Of a DNA stretch of 64,000 nt, positions 41,773-50,231 are shown one piece after another (the stretch's first letter is position 1; each line of letters starts with the position of its first letter). The position numbers and the translations under genes are program-made. The notes beneath the pieces are model-generated. The model made no database searches. It had not been told where the DNA came from and saw only the letters and a list, made by a program, of their open reading frames with translations. This DNA comes from Stenotrophomonas sp. ASS1 (GTDB taxonomy: Bacteria > Pseudomonadota > Gammaproteobacteria > Xanthomonadales > Xanthomonadaceae): assembly GCF_004346925.1 (NCBI RefSeq), contig NZ_CP031167.1, positions 124,001 to 188,000 of the forward strand, in the 5' to 3' direction.

Positions 41773-43449
41773 TCACATGCCCGAATAGTTCGGGCCGCCA
41801 CCGCCCTGCGGGGTCACCCAGACGATGTTCTGGGTCGGGTCCTTGATGTCGCAGGTCTTGCAGTGCACGCAGTTCTGCGCGTTGATCTGCAGGCGCGCGT
41901 TATCGGCTTCACCGACGAACTCGTACACACCCGCCGGGCAGTAGCGGGCTTCCGGGCCGGCGTACTCGGCCAGGTTCACCTTCACCGGAATGCTGGGGTC
42001 CTTCAGCGTCAGGTGGCTGGGCTGGTTCTCGTCGTGGTTGGTGCTGCTCAGGAACACCGAGCTGAGACGGTCGAAGGTCAGCACGCCATCCGGCTTCGGG
42101 TAGGCGATACGGGTGTGCTTGGCCGCCGGCTCCAGGCAGGCATGGTCCGGCGTCGTGCGGTGCAGGGTCCACGGCGGATTGCGCACGCCCAGCTTCGGCA
42201 GCAGCCACTGCTCCACGCCGGTCATCAGCGTGGCCACGGTCTGGCCCTTCTTGAACCACTGCTTGAAGTTCTTGGCCTGCTGCAGTTCGGTGAACAGCCA
42301 GCTGGCTTCGAACGCCTTCGGGTAGGCGCTCAGTTCATCGTGCTGGCGGTCGGCGGCCAGCGCGTCGAATGCGGCATCGGCGCACAGCATGCCGGTCTTG
42401 ATCGCGGCATGGCTGCCCTTGATGCGGCTGGCGTTGAGGTAGCCGGCCTCGCAGCCGACCAGCGCGCCACCGGGGAACACGGTCTTGGGCAGCGACAGCA
42501 GGCCACCGGCGGTGATCGCACGCGCGCCGTAACCGATGCGCGTGCCACCCTCCAGGTGCTTGCGGATGGACGGATGGGTCTTGAAGCGCTGGAACTCTTC
42601 GAACGGGCTCAGCCACGGGTTCCTGTAGTCCAGGCCAACCACATAACCGATGGCGACCTTGCCGCCGTCGGCGTGGTACAGGAACGCACCACCGTAGGTG
42701 TCGCTGTCCAGCGGCCAGCCGGCGGCGTGCACCACCAGGCCCGGCTCATGCTTGGCTGGGTCGATCTGCCACAGTTCCTTGATGCCGATGCCGTAGGCCT
42801 GCGGGTCCTTGCTTTCGTCCAGCTTGTAGCGCGCGATCAGCTGGCGGCCGAGGTGGCCGCGTGCGCCTTCGGCGAAGATCGTGTACTTGGCCTGCAGCGC
42901 CATGCCCCGTTCGAAGGCCGGGCCGATGCTGCCGTCCTTCTCGATGCCCATGTCGCCGGTGGCCACGCCGATCACTTCACCGTTGTCGCCGTACAGCACC
43001 TCGGCTGCGGCGAAGCCGGGGAAGATCGCCACTTCCAGCGCTTCGGCCTGCTGCGCCAGCCAGCGGGTCACTTCACCCAGGCTGATGATGTAGTTGCCTT
43101 CGTTGTGGAAGCACTCCGGCAGCAGCGCATTGGGCGTGCTGCGTGCGCCGGTTTCGCTGAGGAACAGGAATTCGTCGCGGGTGACCTTCTGCTTCAGCGG
43201 TGCGCCGCGCTCGGCCCAGTCCGGGAACAGTTCGGTCAGTGCGCGCGGATCCATCACGGCGCCGGACAGGACGTGCGCGCCCGGTTCGGAGCCCTTCTCC
43301 AGCACGCACACCGACAGTTCGCGGCCGGCTTCGATCGCGCGCTGGCGCAGGCGGATCGCGGTGGCCAGGCCGGCGGGGCCGGCGCCGACGATCACCACGT
43401 CGAACTCCATTACTTCACGCGGGGGCAGGGCGTTGGCTTCAGCGCTCAT
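41773..43449 (-). CDS. Electron-transfer flavoprotein-ubiquinone oxidoreductase
   Basis: ETF-QO carries electrons from ETF (reduced by acyl-CoA dehydrogenases) to ubiquinone. The 558-residue protein starts with the FAD site VVIVGAGPAGLATAIRL and ends with the 4Fe-4S signature CPAGVYEFVGE ... NCVHCKTCDIKDPTQNI. GCEAGYLNASRIKGSHAAIK is another conserved block. The ATG at 43449 (MSAEANALP) is preferred, with ATG 43458 as alternative. It is divergent from glutaryl-CoA dehydrogenase, whose electrons it would receive by way of ETF. Confidence 0.95.
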   Translation of the reverse strand: MSAEANALPPREVMEFDVVIVGAGPAGLATAIRLRQRAIEAGRELSVCVLEKGSEPGAHVLSGAVMDPRALTELFPDWAERGAPLKQKVTRDEFLFLSETGARSTPNALLPECFHNEGNYIISLGEVTRWLAQQAEALEVAIFPGFAAAEVLYGDNGEVIGVATGDMGIEKDGSIGPAFERGMALQAKYTIFAEGARGHLGRQLIARYKLDESKDPQAYGIGIKELWQIDPAKHEPGLVVHAAGWPLDSDTYGGAFLYHADGGKVAIGYVVGLDYRNPWLSPFEEFQRFKTHPSIRKHLEGGTRIGYGARAITAGGLLSLPKTVFPGGALVGCEAGYLNASRIKGSHAAIKTGMLCADAAFDALAADRQHDELSAYPKAFEASWLFTELQQAKNFKQWFKKGQTVATLMTGVEQWLLPKLGVRNPPWTLHRTTPDHACLEPAAKHTRIAYPKPDGVLTFDRLSSVFLSSTNHDENQPSHLTLKDPSIPVKVNLAEYAGPEARYCPAGVYEFVGEADNARLQINAQNCVHCKTCDIKDPTQNIVWVTPQGGGGPNYSGM

Positions 43450-43631
43450 CGATTGCATGACTCGTGGGTAGGGCCGGCATCGGGGCCACCGGCGGTGCCT
43501 GGGAATCGCGCGTGCAGCCACGAGCGAAACGGTTGTTTGAATGTGTCAGGGTACCGGGCCGCGCGTGATCGAGCTAGATCGACGATGTTCACGTCATGAT
43601 TGCTGCGGTGCAGCGTAATGCACGTGGCCGG

Positions 43632-43702
43632 GTATGTGCCAACCTTGGTTGGCACATTGTTTCACCGCCCGGACCCGCTTCCGTGTGGACCAAGGTCCAC
43701 AC
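43632..43702. repeat. SMAG-like palindrome and 20-bp palindrome upstream of gcdH
   Basis: A variant with head GTAT occurs at 43632-43655 (GTGCCAACCTTGGTTGGCAC). At 43683-43702 lies a palindrome GTGTGGACC-AA-GGTCCACAC without the GTAG head, which may be an operator or a decayed SMAG. Confidence 0.6.
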
Positions 43703-43755
43703 CTGCCAGACGCGATGCTTGCGGATGACCGACAATGGCCGGGTCCTGACTGCGC

Positions 43756-44928
43756 GTGAGTGCCATGGCTTTGCATCCGTACGATCTGTTCGATGTCCGT
43801 TCCCTGCTCAACGAGGAAGAGCGCGCGGTGCAGGAGAGCGTCGCCCGCTTCACCAACGAGCGCGTGCTGCCGATCATCGGCGATGCCTTCGACCAGGCCC
43901 GCTTCCCTTCAGAGCTGGTGCCGGAGATCGCCGCGCTGGGCCTGCTCGGTGCCACCCTGCCGGCCGAATACGGTGGCGGCGACCTCGGTGCGGTCAGCTA
44001 TGGCCTGATCTGCCAGGAGCTGGAGCGCGGCGATTCGGGCCTGCGCAGCTTCGTCTCGGTGCAGAGCTCGCTGTGCATGTACCCGATCTATGCCTACGGC
44101 AGCGAGGAGCAACGCCAGCAGTGGTTGCCGGCGATGGCGCGCGGTGAGCTGATCGGCTGCTTCGGCCTGACCGAGGCACACGGCGGTTCCGATCCGGCCA
44201 GCATGAAGACCCGCGCGGTGCGCGACGGCAGCGACTGGCGCATCAGCGGCAGCAAGATGTGGATCACCAGCGGCCCGGTGGCCGATCTGGCCATCGTCTG
44301 GGCGCAGACCGAGGACGGCATCCAGGGCTTCGTGCTGGAAAAGGGCATGGCCGGCTTCACCACGCAGGAGATCAAGCACAAGATGAGCCTGCGCGCGTCG
44401 CTGACCGGCGCGCTGTTCTTCGACGACGTGCGCGTGCCCGACAGCCACCGCCTGCCGAACGTGAAGGGCCTGAAGGGACCGCTGGGTTGCCTGACCCAGG
44501 CCCGCTACGGCATCAGCTGGGGCCCGATCGGAGCGGCCATTGCCTGCCTGGATGAAGCGCTGGGCTATGCCAAGGAACGCGTGCTGTTCGGTCGCCCGCT
44601 GGCGGCCACGCAGAGCGCGCAGATCAAGCTGGCCGAGATGGCCCGCCGCATCACCACCGCGCAGCTGCTGGCGCTGCAGCTGGGCCGCTTGAAGGAAGCC
44701 GGCCAGCTGCAGCCGCAGCAGGTCAGCCTGGCCAAGTGGAACAACTGCCGCATGGCCATCGACATCGCCCGAGAGTGTCGAGACCTGCTGGGCGGGGCCG
44801 GTATCACCACCGAGCATGTGGCGATCCGGCATGCACTGAACCTGGAATCGGTGATCACCTATGAAGGCACCGAGACCGTGCACCAGCTGGTGATCGGCCG
44901 CGAACTGACCGGCATCAACGCGTTCTGA
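43756..44928 (+). CDS. gcdH: Glutaryl-CoA dehydrogenase
   Basis: The enzyme oxidises and decarboxylates glutaryl-CoA to crotonyl-CoA in lysine and tryptophan breakdown. The 390-residue flavoprotein has the acyl-CoA dehydrogenase pattern GCFGLTEAHGGSDP, KMWITSGPVADLAIVWA, the catalytic-base Glu in TYEGTETVHQL, and LRSFVSVQSSL with the Arg that distinguishes glutaryl-CoA enzymes. The start is the GTG at 43756; ATG 43765 is an alternative. It sits divergent from ETF-QO, its electron acceptor pathway. A SMAG element follows the stop. Confidence 0.92.
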   Translation: MSAMALHPYDLFDVRSLLNEEERAVQESVARFTNERVLPIIGDAFDQARFPSELVPEIAALGLLGATLPAEYGGGDLGAVSYGLICQELERGDSGLRSFVSVQSSLCMYPIYAYGSEEQRQQWLPAMARGELIGCFGLTEAHGGSDPASMKTRAVRDGSDWRISGSKMWITSGPVADLAIVWAQTEDGIQGFVLEKGMAGFTTQEIKHKMSLRASLTGALFFDDVRVPDSHRLPNVKGLKGPLGCLTQARYGISWGPIGAAIACLDEALGYAKERVLFGRPLAATQSAQIKLAEMARRITTAQLLALQLGRLKEAGQLQPQQVSLAKWNNCRMAIDIARECRDLLGGAGITTEHVAIRHALNLESVITYEGTETVHQLVIGRELTGINAF

Positions 44929-44936
44929 GTGCACCG

Positions 44937-44960
44937 GTAGTGCCGGCCGCTGGCCGGCAT
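44937..44960. repeat. SMAG element after gcdH
   Basis: GTAGTGCCGGCCGCTGGCC type, direct orientation, 9 nt past the gcdH stop. Confidence 0.85.
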
Positions 44961-45062
44961 TGCCCAGTAGCGTATTCGCAGGCGAGCGATCGGTGTACCG
45001 AACCGCGCACCGTACCGAGATGGGTTCAAGGACAGCCTGTACCGCGCGGCTGTTGGGTCCGC

Positions 45063-45246
45063 CTTGAAGCGAGCCGAGCACCGCAGGTCCGGCGGGGGCG
45101 AAGAGGCGCGGGTGTCTGAGCGCAGCGAGTTCCGCGCCGTCCCCCGGCGGGCCGAGGAGCGCAGGGCACCGGTGCGCAGCACCGGCTCGCGGATGGCGGC
45201 GCGTTTCTTTTGGTTACTTTTCTTTCCGCGCGGAAAGAAAAGTAAC
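45063..45246. repeat. Repeat-like intergenic element with 34-bp perfect palindrome
   Basis: The segment contains a hairpin CCGGTGC-GCA-GCACCGG at 45169-45185 and ends with a perfect palindrome at 45213-45246 (arm GTTACTTTTCTTTCC, centre GCGC). I recall that sequences of this type recur in Stenotrophomonas and Xanthomonas genomes, but this was not checked. No gene is seen in the 376-nt gap 44929-45304. Confidence 0.6.
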
Positions 45247-45304
45247 GCCCATGAACGCATGCGCCCGCCACAGCAACGACCAGGCAGAAGAGAGACGCGT
45301 GGCG

Positions 45305-45784
45305 TTACGCGCCGCCCGCAAACCCGTGCTGCCGCCACGCTTCGTACATCACCACCGCAACGGTGTTGGAAAGATTGAGGCTGCGGTTGTCCGGCCGCAT
45401 CGGCAGGCGCAGGCGGCGGCCATCGGGCAAGGCATCGAGCACGTCCTGCGGCAGGCCGCGGCTTTCCGGGCCGAACAGGAAGGTATCACCATCTTCAAAG
45501 GCCACGCTGTCGTAGCGCACGCTGGCACGCGTACTCAGGGCAAACAAGCGCTTCGGTGCGATCCGCGCCAGCGCGGTGTCCAGGTCGGGGTGCACCTGCA
45601 GGCGCGAGTATTCGTGGTAGTCCAGGCCGGCGCGCTTGAGCTGCTTGTCTTCCAGTGCGAAGCCGAGCGGCTCGACCAGGTGCAGCTGCGCGCCGGTGTT
45701 GGCGCAGAGCCGGATCACATTGCCCGTGTTGGGCGGGATTTCCGGTTGGAACAGGATCACATGGAACTGGGGCGCGGCATTCAT
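45305..45784 (-). CDS. trmL: tRNA (cytidine(34)-2'-O)-methyltransferase
   Basis: TrmL methylates the wobble base of tRNA-Leu. The 159-residue SPOUT-family enzyme shows FHVILFQPEIPPNTGNVIRL, CANTGAQLHLVEPLGF, TFLFGPESRGLP and LNLSNTVAVVMYEAWRQ, which make up the trefoil-knot SAM site. A TACACT box ends 6 nt before the ATG (minus strand), suggesting a leaderless message. The stop lies 58 nt from the 34-bp palindrome. Confidence 0.95.
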   Translation of the reverse strand: MNAAPQFHVILFQPEIPPNTGNVIRLCANTGAQLHLVEPLGFALEDKQLKRAGLDYHEYSRLQVHPDLDTALARIAPKRLFALSTRASVRYDSVAFEDGDTFLFGPESRGLPQDVLDALPDGRRLRLPMRPDNRSLNLSNTVAVVMYEAWRQHGFAGGA

Positions 45785-45853
45785 CGGCGCAGTGTACCTG
45801 CGACGACCGCCGCCTTTACGGCGCACGCCCTGCGCTGGGCAGGGCGGCACCGC

Positions 45854-46330
45854 TTACGGGCGCAGCAGGACCTGGGCGGTTTCGGTGGCCAAGGCCTGCA
45901 GGTCGGCGGCGCTCGGGCGCACCTGCAGGGCCGGCAGGTTGACGATGACCGAGTTGGTGACGTTGGTGGCGGCAGCAGCCAGGGTGGCGGCGTAGCGCTG
46001 GGCTTCCATTTCGGCGGCCAGGGCGACGCGCTGTTCCAGGCTCGGGCGCACTTCCACCGAGGCCAGGGTGGTGATCGGCATCGCGGCAGCAACCGGGGCG
46101 GCAACGTAGCCGTTGCGCTCGGCCAGCTGGTCGGCGCTGGGGCGCACTTCCACGGTGGCCAGGGTCGGGATGCCGCTGGCCTGTTCCCAGGCCTGCTGGG
46201 CCAGCTGGTCGGCGGCCGGGCGAACCTGCACGGTGGACAGGGTCTTGATGGATTCGGAGGCCTGCACCGACGAAACAACCGCGGTGCCGGCGATCAGGGC
46301 GATGGCGATGGCAATGGTCTTGGCGTTCAT
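45854..46330 (-). CDS. Secreted protein with four VRPS repeats, function unknown
   Basis: The 158-residue product has a signal peptide (MNAKTIAIAIALIAGTAVVSSVQASE). The mature part consists of four repeats around a V-x-V-R-P-[SA] core: LSTVQVRPAADQLA (31-44), LATVEVRPSADQLA (57-70), LASVEVRPSLEQRV (89-102) and LPALQVRPSAADLQ (132-145), each followed by an Ala-rich helical stretch. Spacing is 26, 32 and 43 residues. I know no family with this motif. It is secreted to the periplasm or beyond. The 415-nt gap upstream holds several palindromes and is AT-rich near 46400-46540. Confidence 0.75.
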   Translation of the reverse strand: MNAKTIAIAIALIAGTAVVSSVQASESIKTLSTVQVRPAADQLAQQAWEQASGIPTLATVEVRPSADQLAERNGYVAAPVAAAMPITTLASVEVRPSLEQRVALAAEMEAQRYAATLAAAATNVTNSVIVNLPALQVRPSAADLQALATETAQVLLRP

Positions 46331-46745
46331 GACGGGGCCTGTTTAGTGTTGGTGAGCAGTGGTGTGGTAGTAAGGTAGTACACCAATTCTGGGCATGCAA
46401 GAGAAATTTTCTATTTCCTGCATTTGTTCAGTCTTCAGTCAGCTTTTGTCTGAAGCCCTTCCTGGCGCAGGAAGTACCAAGCAATCCGCGTGCCAACTTT
46501 TAGTTATTGATTTGCAAGAGTTTTTGTTTGGCCGAGAAGTGTCCGGTAGGCGGACACCTGTCCATTCGATGTGCTGCGGACACTGTCCGGACGGTCCTGG
46601 CGGGCGCTTGTGACCGGTCGGGCAGCGCAGATCGGCGCTGCGGATGGGGCACAGGGGCAAACACCCCCAGTGACTGCTGGCCGATTCCTGCCGCTGCGTG
46701 CGCAGGCTAGGATCGGGGTTCACCTATGTGACCAAGGATCCGGAT
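46331..46745. other. 415-nt intergenic region, AT-rich with several palindromes
   Basis: No gene is seen. It holds a hairpin CTTCCTG-GCG-CAGGAAG (46458-46474) and paired sites GTGTCCG-GTAGG-CGGACAC (46539-46557) and CGGACA-C-TGTCCG (46577-46589). The stretch 46400-46540 is clearly lower in GC than its surroundings. Confidence 0.6.
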
Positions 46746-49595
46746 ATGTCTCTCGCCCTTCGCCCGCGCGCTGCACTGCTGGCCGTCGCCCTCAGCACCG
46801 CCCTGGGCACGCTTGTGCCTTCCCATGCGCTGGCGGCCAAGCCGGCCGCACCGGCCAAGGTCGATATCCCGTATGAGCAGTTCACCCTGCCCAACGGCCT
46901 GCGCGTGATCGTGCATACCGATCGCAAGGCGCCGATCGTCGCCGTCAATGTCTGGTACCACGTGGGCAGCAAGGACGAACCGGCCGGCCGTACCGGCTTC
47001 GCGCACCTGTTCGAACACCTGATGTTCCAGGGCAGCGAAAACCACGACGGCGAATTCTTCGAACCGTTCAAGCAGGTCGGTGCCACCAACCAGAACGGCA
47101 CCACCAATACCGACCGCACCAACTACTTCGAGAACGTGCCCACCACCGCGCTGGACATGGCGCTGTGGATGGAGTCGGACCGCATGGGCCATCTGGTCGG
47201 TGCGATCGACCAGGCGGCGCTGGACGAGCAGCGTGGCGTGGTGCAGAACGAGAAGCGCCAGGGCGAGAACCAGCCCTACGGTCAGGCCTGGGACCAGCTC
47301 AACAAGGCGCTGTACCCGGTAGGCCACCCGTATCACCACGGCGTGATCGGTTCGATGAACGATCTGAACGCGGCGTCGCTGGATGACGTGAAGACCTGGT
47401 TCCGCACCTGGTACGGCCCGAACAATGCGGTGCTGGTGCTGGCCGGCGACATCGACCTGGCCACTGCCAAGGAAAAGGTCGGCAAGTACTTCGGCAGCAT
47501 CCCGGCCGGCCCGACCATGGCGCAGCCGGCAGTGAACGTGGCCAAGCGCAGCGCCGACACGCGCGAGACGATGACCGACAAGGTGCCGCAGGCGCGCATC
47601 TACCGCGCCTGGAACGTGCCGCAGGTCGGCACCACGGATGTCGATCAGCTGCAGCTGTTCGCGCAGGTCCTGGGCGGTGCCAAGTCCTCGCGCCTGAGCC
47701 AGCGCTTGCAGCACCAGGACAAACTGGTGGACAGCATCGCCTCGGGCCTTTCGACCTCGCAGCTGGGTTCGAACTTCGTGATCATGGCGACGGTCAAGCA
47801 GGGCCAGGACCCGGCCAAGGTCGAGAAGATCATCGACGAGGAACTGGACCGCCTGATCAAGCAGGGCCCCACCGCGGCCGAGCTGGAGCGCGCCAAGACC
47901 GGTGCCCGCGCCGGCTTCATCCGCGGCATCGAGCGCATCGGCGGCTTCGGCGGCAAGGCCGACGCACTGGCCGAGTGCGCGGTGTTCACCGGCGACCCGG
48001 GCTGCTTCCGCACCTCGCTGGCCAACATCGAGAAGGCCAGTGCCGCTGATCTGAGCCGGCTGGGCGCGCAGTGGCTGGACAAGGGCAGCCACACCCTGGT
48101 GATCGCACCGGGTGAGCGTGTGGCGCTGAAGGAAGACCCGAGCCAGGCGCCGAAGCCGTTCAACGTTCCCGCGGTGGACCCCAAGTACAGCACCCTGCCG
48201 GAGCAGGTCGACCGCAAGGCCGGCGTACCGCAGACCCGCGAGTTCCCGCAGCTGAAGTTCCCGGCGCTGCAGCGCGCCACGCTGAAGAACGGCACCCAGG
48301 TGATCCTGGCCGAGCGCCATGAGATTCCGGTGGTGCAGTTCAGCTACCAGTTCCCGGGCGGCTTCAGCGCCGACCAGGGCCGCAAGCCAGGCACCGCCAA
48401 CTTCACCATGAGCCTGATGACCGAAGGCGCCGGCAAGCTCGGCTCGCTGGCCTTCGCCGATGCTGCCGATGCGCTGGGCGCCAGCCTGGATGCCTCGGCC
48501 GGCCTGGACTCGATGAGCGTGGACCTGTCGGCACTGAAGGAAAACCTGGCACCGTCGCTGGCGCTGTACCGCGACCTGCTGCGCGAGCCGCGCTTCGAGC
48601 AGGGTGAGATCGACCGGGTCAAGGCGACCTGGATCGCCGGCATCCAGCAGGAGAAGGTCAACCCGGGTGCGGTGGCGATGCGCGTGCTGCCGCCACTGCT
48701 GTATGGCAAGGGCCACCCGTATGCCATTCCGTTCACCGGCAGTGGCGATGAGGCGGCGATCAGCGGCCTGACCCGCGAAGATCTGGTTGATTTCCACCAC
48801 GACTGGCTGCGCCCGCAGAACGGCACCCTGATCGTGGTCGGTGATACCACGCTGGCGGAAATCGTGCCGCTGCTGGACAAGCAGCTGGGCGACTGGAAGG
48901 CTGCCGGCGATGCTCCGCAGGTGAAGGCGGCGACCGACGTCGCATTGCCGAAGGGCCCGCGTGTGTTCCTGATCGACCAGCCGGGCGCGGTGCAGGCCAA
49001 CCTGTTCGCCGGCCAGGTGGTCGCGCCGTCCAGCGCCACCAGCTCGACCCGCTTCGATATCGCCAACGGCGTGATCGGTGGCGACTTCACCTCGCGCCTG
49101 AACATGAACCTGCGTGAGGACAAGCACTGGTCGTACGGTGCGCGCAGCAGCGCGATCAATTCGGTGGGCCAGCGCCCGTGGATGGCCAGCGCGCCGGTGC
49201 AGATCGACAAGACCGGCCCGGCGATGGCGGAAATGCGCAAGGAAATCGCCGCGTTCGCCGACGGCAGCAAGCCGGCCACCGCCGCCGAGGTCAACCGCAT
49301 CCGCAACATCCAGACCCTGAGCCTGCCCGGTGCCTACGAGACCGCCAGCGCGGTGGCGTCGACCATCGGTTCGATCGTGCAGTTCAAGCGCCCGGATGAC
49401 TACGTGCTGCGCCGCAAGGCCGAGATCGAGGCGATGACCCCGGCACAGGTGCAGCAGGCCGCCGCCGAGATCAAGCCGCAGGCGCTGACCTGGGTGGTGG
49501 TGGGTGACCTCAAGCAGACCGAAGCGGCCGTGCGCGCGCTGAACCTGGGCGAGGTGACCGTGATCGACGCCGAAGGCAACCCGGTCAAGAAATAA
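46746..49595 (+). CDS. Secreted M16-family zinc protease (two-domain, PqqL-like)
   Basis: The 949-residue protein has a signal peptide (RPRAALLAVALSTALGTLVPSHALA) and an M16 active site with inverted zinc motif HLFEH (87-91, FAHLFEHLMFQG) plus the downstream Glu in LDEQRGVVQNEKRQ. A second M16-like half (from about 500) lacks the zinc site, as is usual. Family members degrade peptides or process proteins in the periplasm. The ATG at 46746 follows a longer frame beginning at 46698. There is no ORF on the opposite strand that I accept: the long antisense frame is a codon-bias shadow. Confidence 0.92.
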   Translation: MSLALRPRAALLAVALSTALGTLVPSHALAAKPAAPAKVDIPYEQFTLPNGLRVIVHTDRKAPIVAVNVWYHVGSKDEPAGRTGFAHLFEHLMFQGSENHDGEFFEPFKQVGATNQNGTTNTDRTNYFENVPTTALDMALWMESDRMGHLVGAIDQAALDEQRGVVQNEKRQGENQPYGQAWDQLNKALYPVGHPYHHGVIGSMNDLNAASLDDVKTWFRTWYGPNNAVLVLAGDIDLATAKEKVGKYFGSIPAGPTMAQPAVNVAKRSADTRETMTDKVPQARIYRAWNVPQVGTTDVDQLQLFAQVLGGAKSSRLSQRLQHQDKLVDSIASGLSTSQLGSNFVIMATVKQGQDPAKVEKIIDEELDRLIKQGPTAAELERAKTGARAGFIRGIERIGGFGGKADALAECAVFTGDPGCFRTSLANIEKASAADLSRLGAQWLDKGSHTLVIAPGERVALKEDPSQAPKPFNVPAVDPKYSTLPEQVDRKAGVPQTREFPQLKFPALQRATLKNGTQVILAERHEIPVVQFSYQFPGGFSADQGRKPGTANFTMSLMTEGAGKLGSLAFADAADALGASLDASAGLDSMSVDLSALKENLAPSLALYRDLLREPRFEQGEIDRVKATWIAGIQQEKVNPGAVAMRVLPPLLYGKGHPYAIPFTGSGDEAAISGLTREDLVDFHHDWLRPQNGTLIVVGDTTLAEIVPLLDKQLGDWKAAGDAPQVKAATDVALPKGPRVFLIDQPGAVQANLFAGQVVAPSSATSSTRFDIANGVIGGDFTSRLNMNLREDKHWSYGARSSAINSVGQRPWMASAPVQIDKTGPAMAEMRKEIAAFADGSKPATAAEVNRIRNIQTLSLPGAYETASAVASTIGSIVQFKRPDDYVLRRKAEIEAMTPAQVQQAAAEIKPQALTWVVVGDLKQTEAAVRALNLGEVTVIDAEGNPVKK

Positions 49596-49634
49596 GGGAT
49601 GCGCCTGCCCGCCCCCGCGGGCAGGCCTCCCCGG

Positions 49635-49691
49635 GTAGTGCCGGCCGCTGGCCAGCAACCTTGCTCTGGTAGTGCCGGCCGCTGGCCGGCA
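49635..49691. repeat. Two tandem SMAG elements after the M16 gene
   Basis: GTAGTGCCGGCCGCTGGCC types at 49635-49657 and 49669-49691 lie in the same orientation. Confidence 0.85.
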
Positions 49692-49709
49692 ACTCCGTGA
49701 CCCGAAGGC

Positions 49710-49743
49710 GGGGTCAGGCCCCCCCTGCGGGGGATCTGACCCC
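49710..49743. repeat. GGGGTC-family palindrome, copy 3
   Basis: GGGGTCAGGCCCCCC-CTGC-GGGGG with ATCTGACCCC closing. It lies before the DUF4156 gene. Confidence 0.65.
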
Positions 49744-49810
49744 ACCCACCGGCTACCCCCGATTCAGGCTGTTCAGGCAGAATCCCCCCATACCCTTCCA
49801 GGATCTGCCC

Positions 49811-50128
49811 ATGCGCGTTCTGCTGCTTTCCTCCCTGCTGCTCACCGTCACTGCCTGTACCTGGGTGCCGATCGAACCGGCCGGCAAGGCGACCCGCGTG
49901 CTGCCGGCAGGCCCGGTTCCGGCCGGCTGCATCGCCAAGGGCGAGGTGGTGGTCACCGTGAAGAGCAAGGTCGGCTTCTACAACCGCAACCCGCTGCGCG
50001 TGCAGGAAGAGCTGGAAACCCTGGCCCGCAACGAGGCCCCGAGCGCCGGCGCCAACGCCGTACAGGCCGCCGCCGCGCCCGCCGATGGCAGCCAGCGCTT
50101 CGCCGCTTTCCAGTGCCCGCCGCGCTGA
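49811..50128 (+). CDS. DUF4156-like lipoprotein, 105 aa
   Basis: The short protein has a lipoprotein signal with lipobox VTAC (Cys16) and then CTWVPIEPAGKATRVLPAGP, GCIAKGEVVVTVKSKVGFYNRN, PLRVQEELETLARNEAPSAGANAVQA, a pattern seen in DUF4156 lipoproteins. Two conserved cysteines (GCIAKG and the C-terminal FQCPPR) may form a disulfide. The function is unknown. GATCTG precedes the ATG without a clear Shine-Dalgarno. Confidence 0.75.
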   Translation: MRVLLLSSLLLTVTACTWVPIEPAGKATRVLPAGPVPAGCIAKGEVVVTVKSKVGFYNRNPLRVQEELETLARNEAPSAGANAVQAAAAPADGSQRFAAFQCPPR

Positions 50129-50231
50129 ACGCTTCACCATACGGGCAAGGCTGAATTCGTAAAGATGCGGTGAAGGCCCCGGGGGTTATAGAATAGCGCC
50201 CCCTTTTGCCTGAGCCTTGGCGCTAACCTCG

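Noticed and set aside
45026..45338. Small frames in the gcdH-trmL gap
   Set aside because: They overlap the palindrome element and have no start signal or recognisable motif.
46707..49745. A 1012-aa open frame on the minus strand opposite the M16 protease
   Set aside because: High GC content at the third codon position creates long shadow frames; the sequence is low-complexity (Arg/His/Ala/Gln-rich) and no motif or start signal is convincing, while the plus-strand frame has a clear active site.
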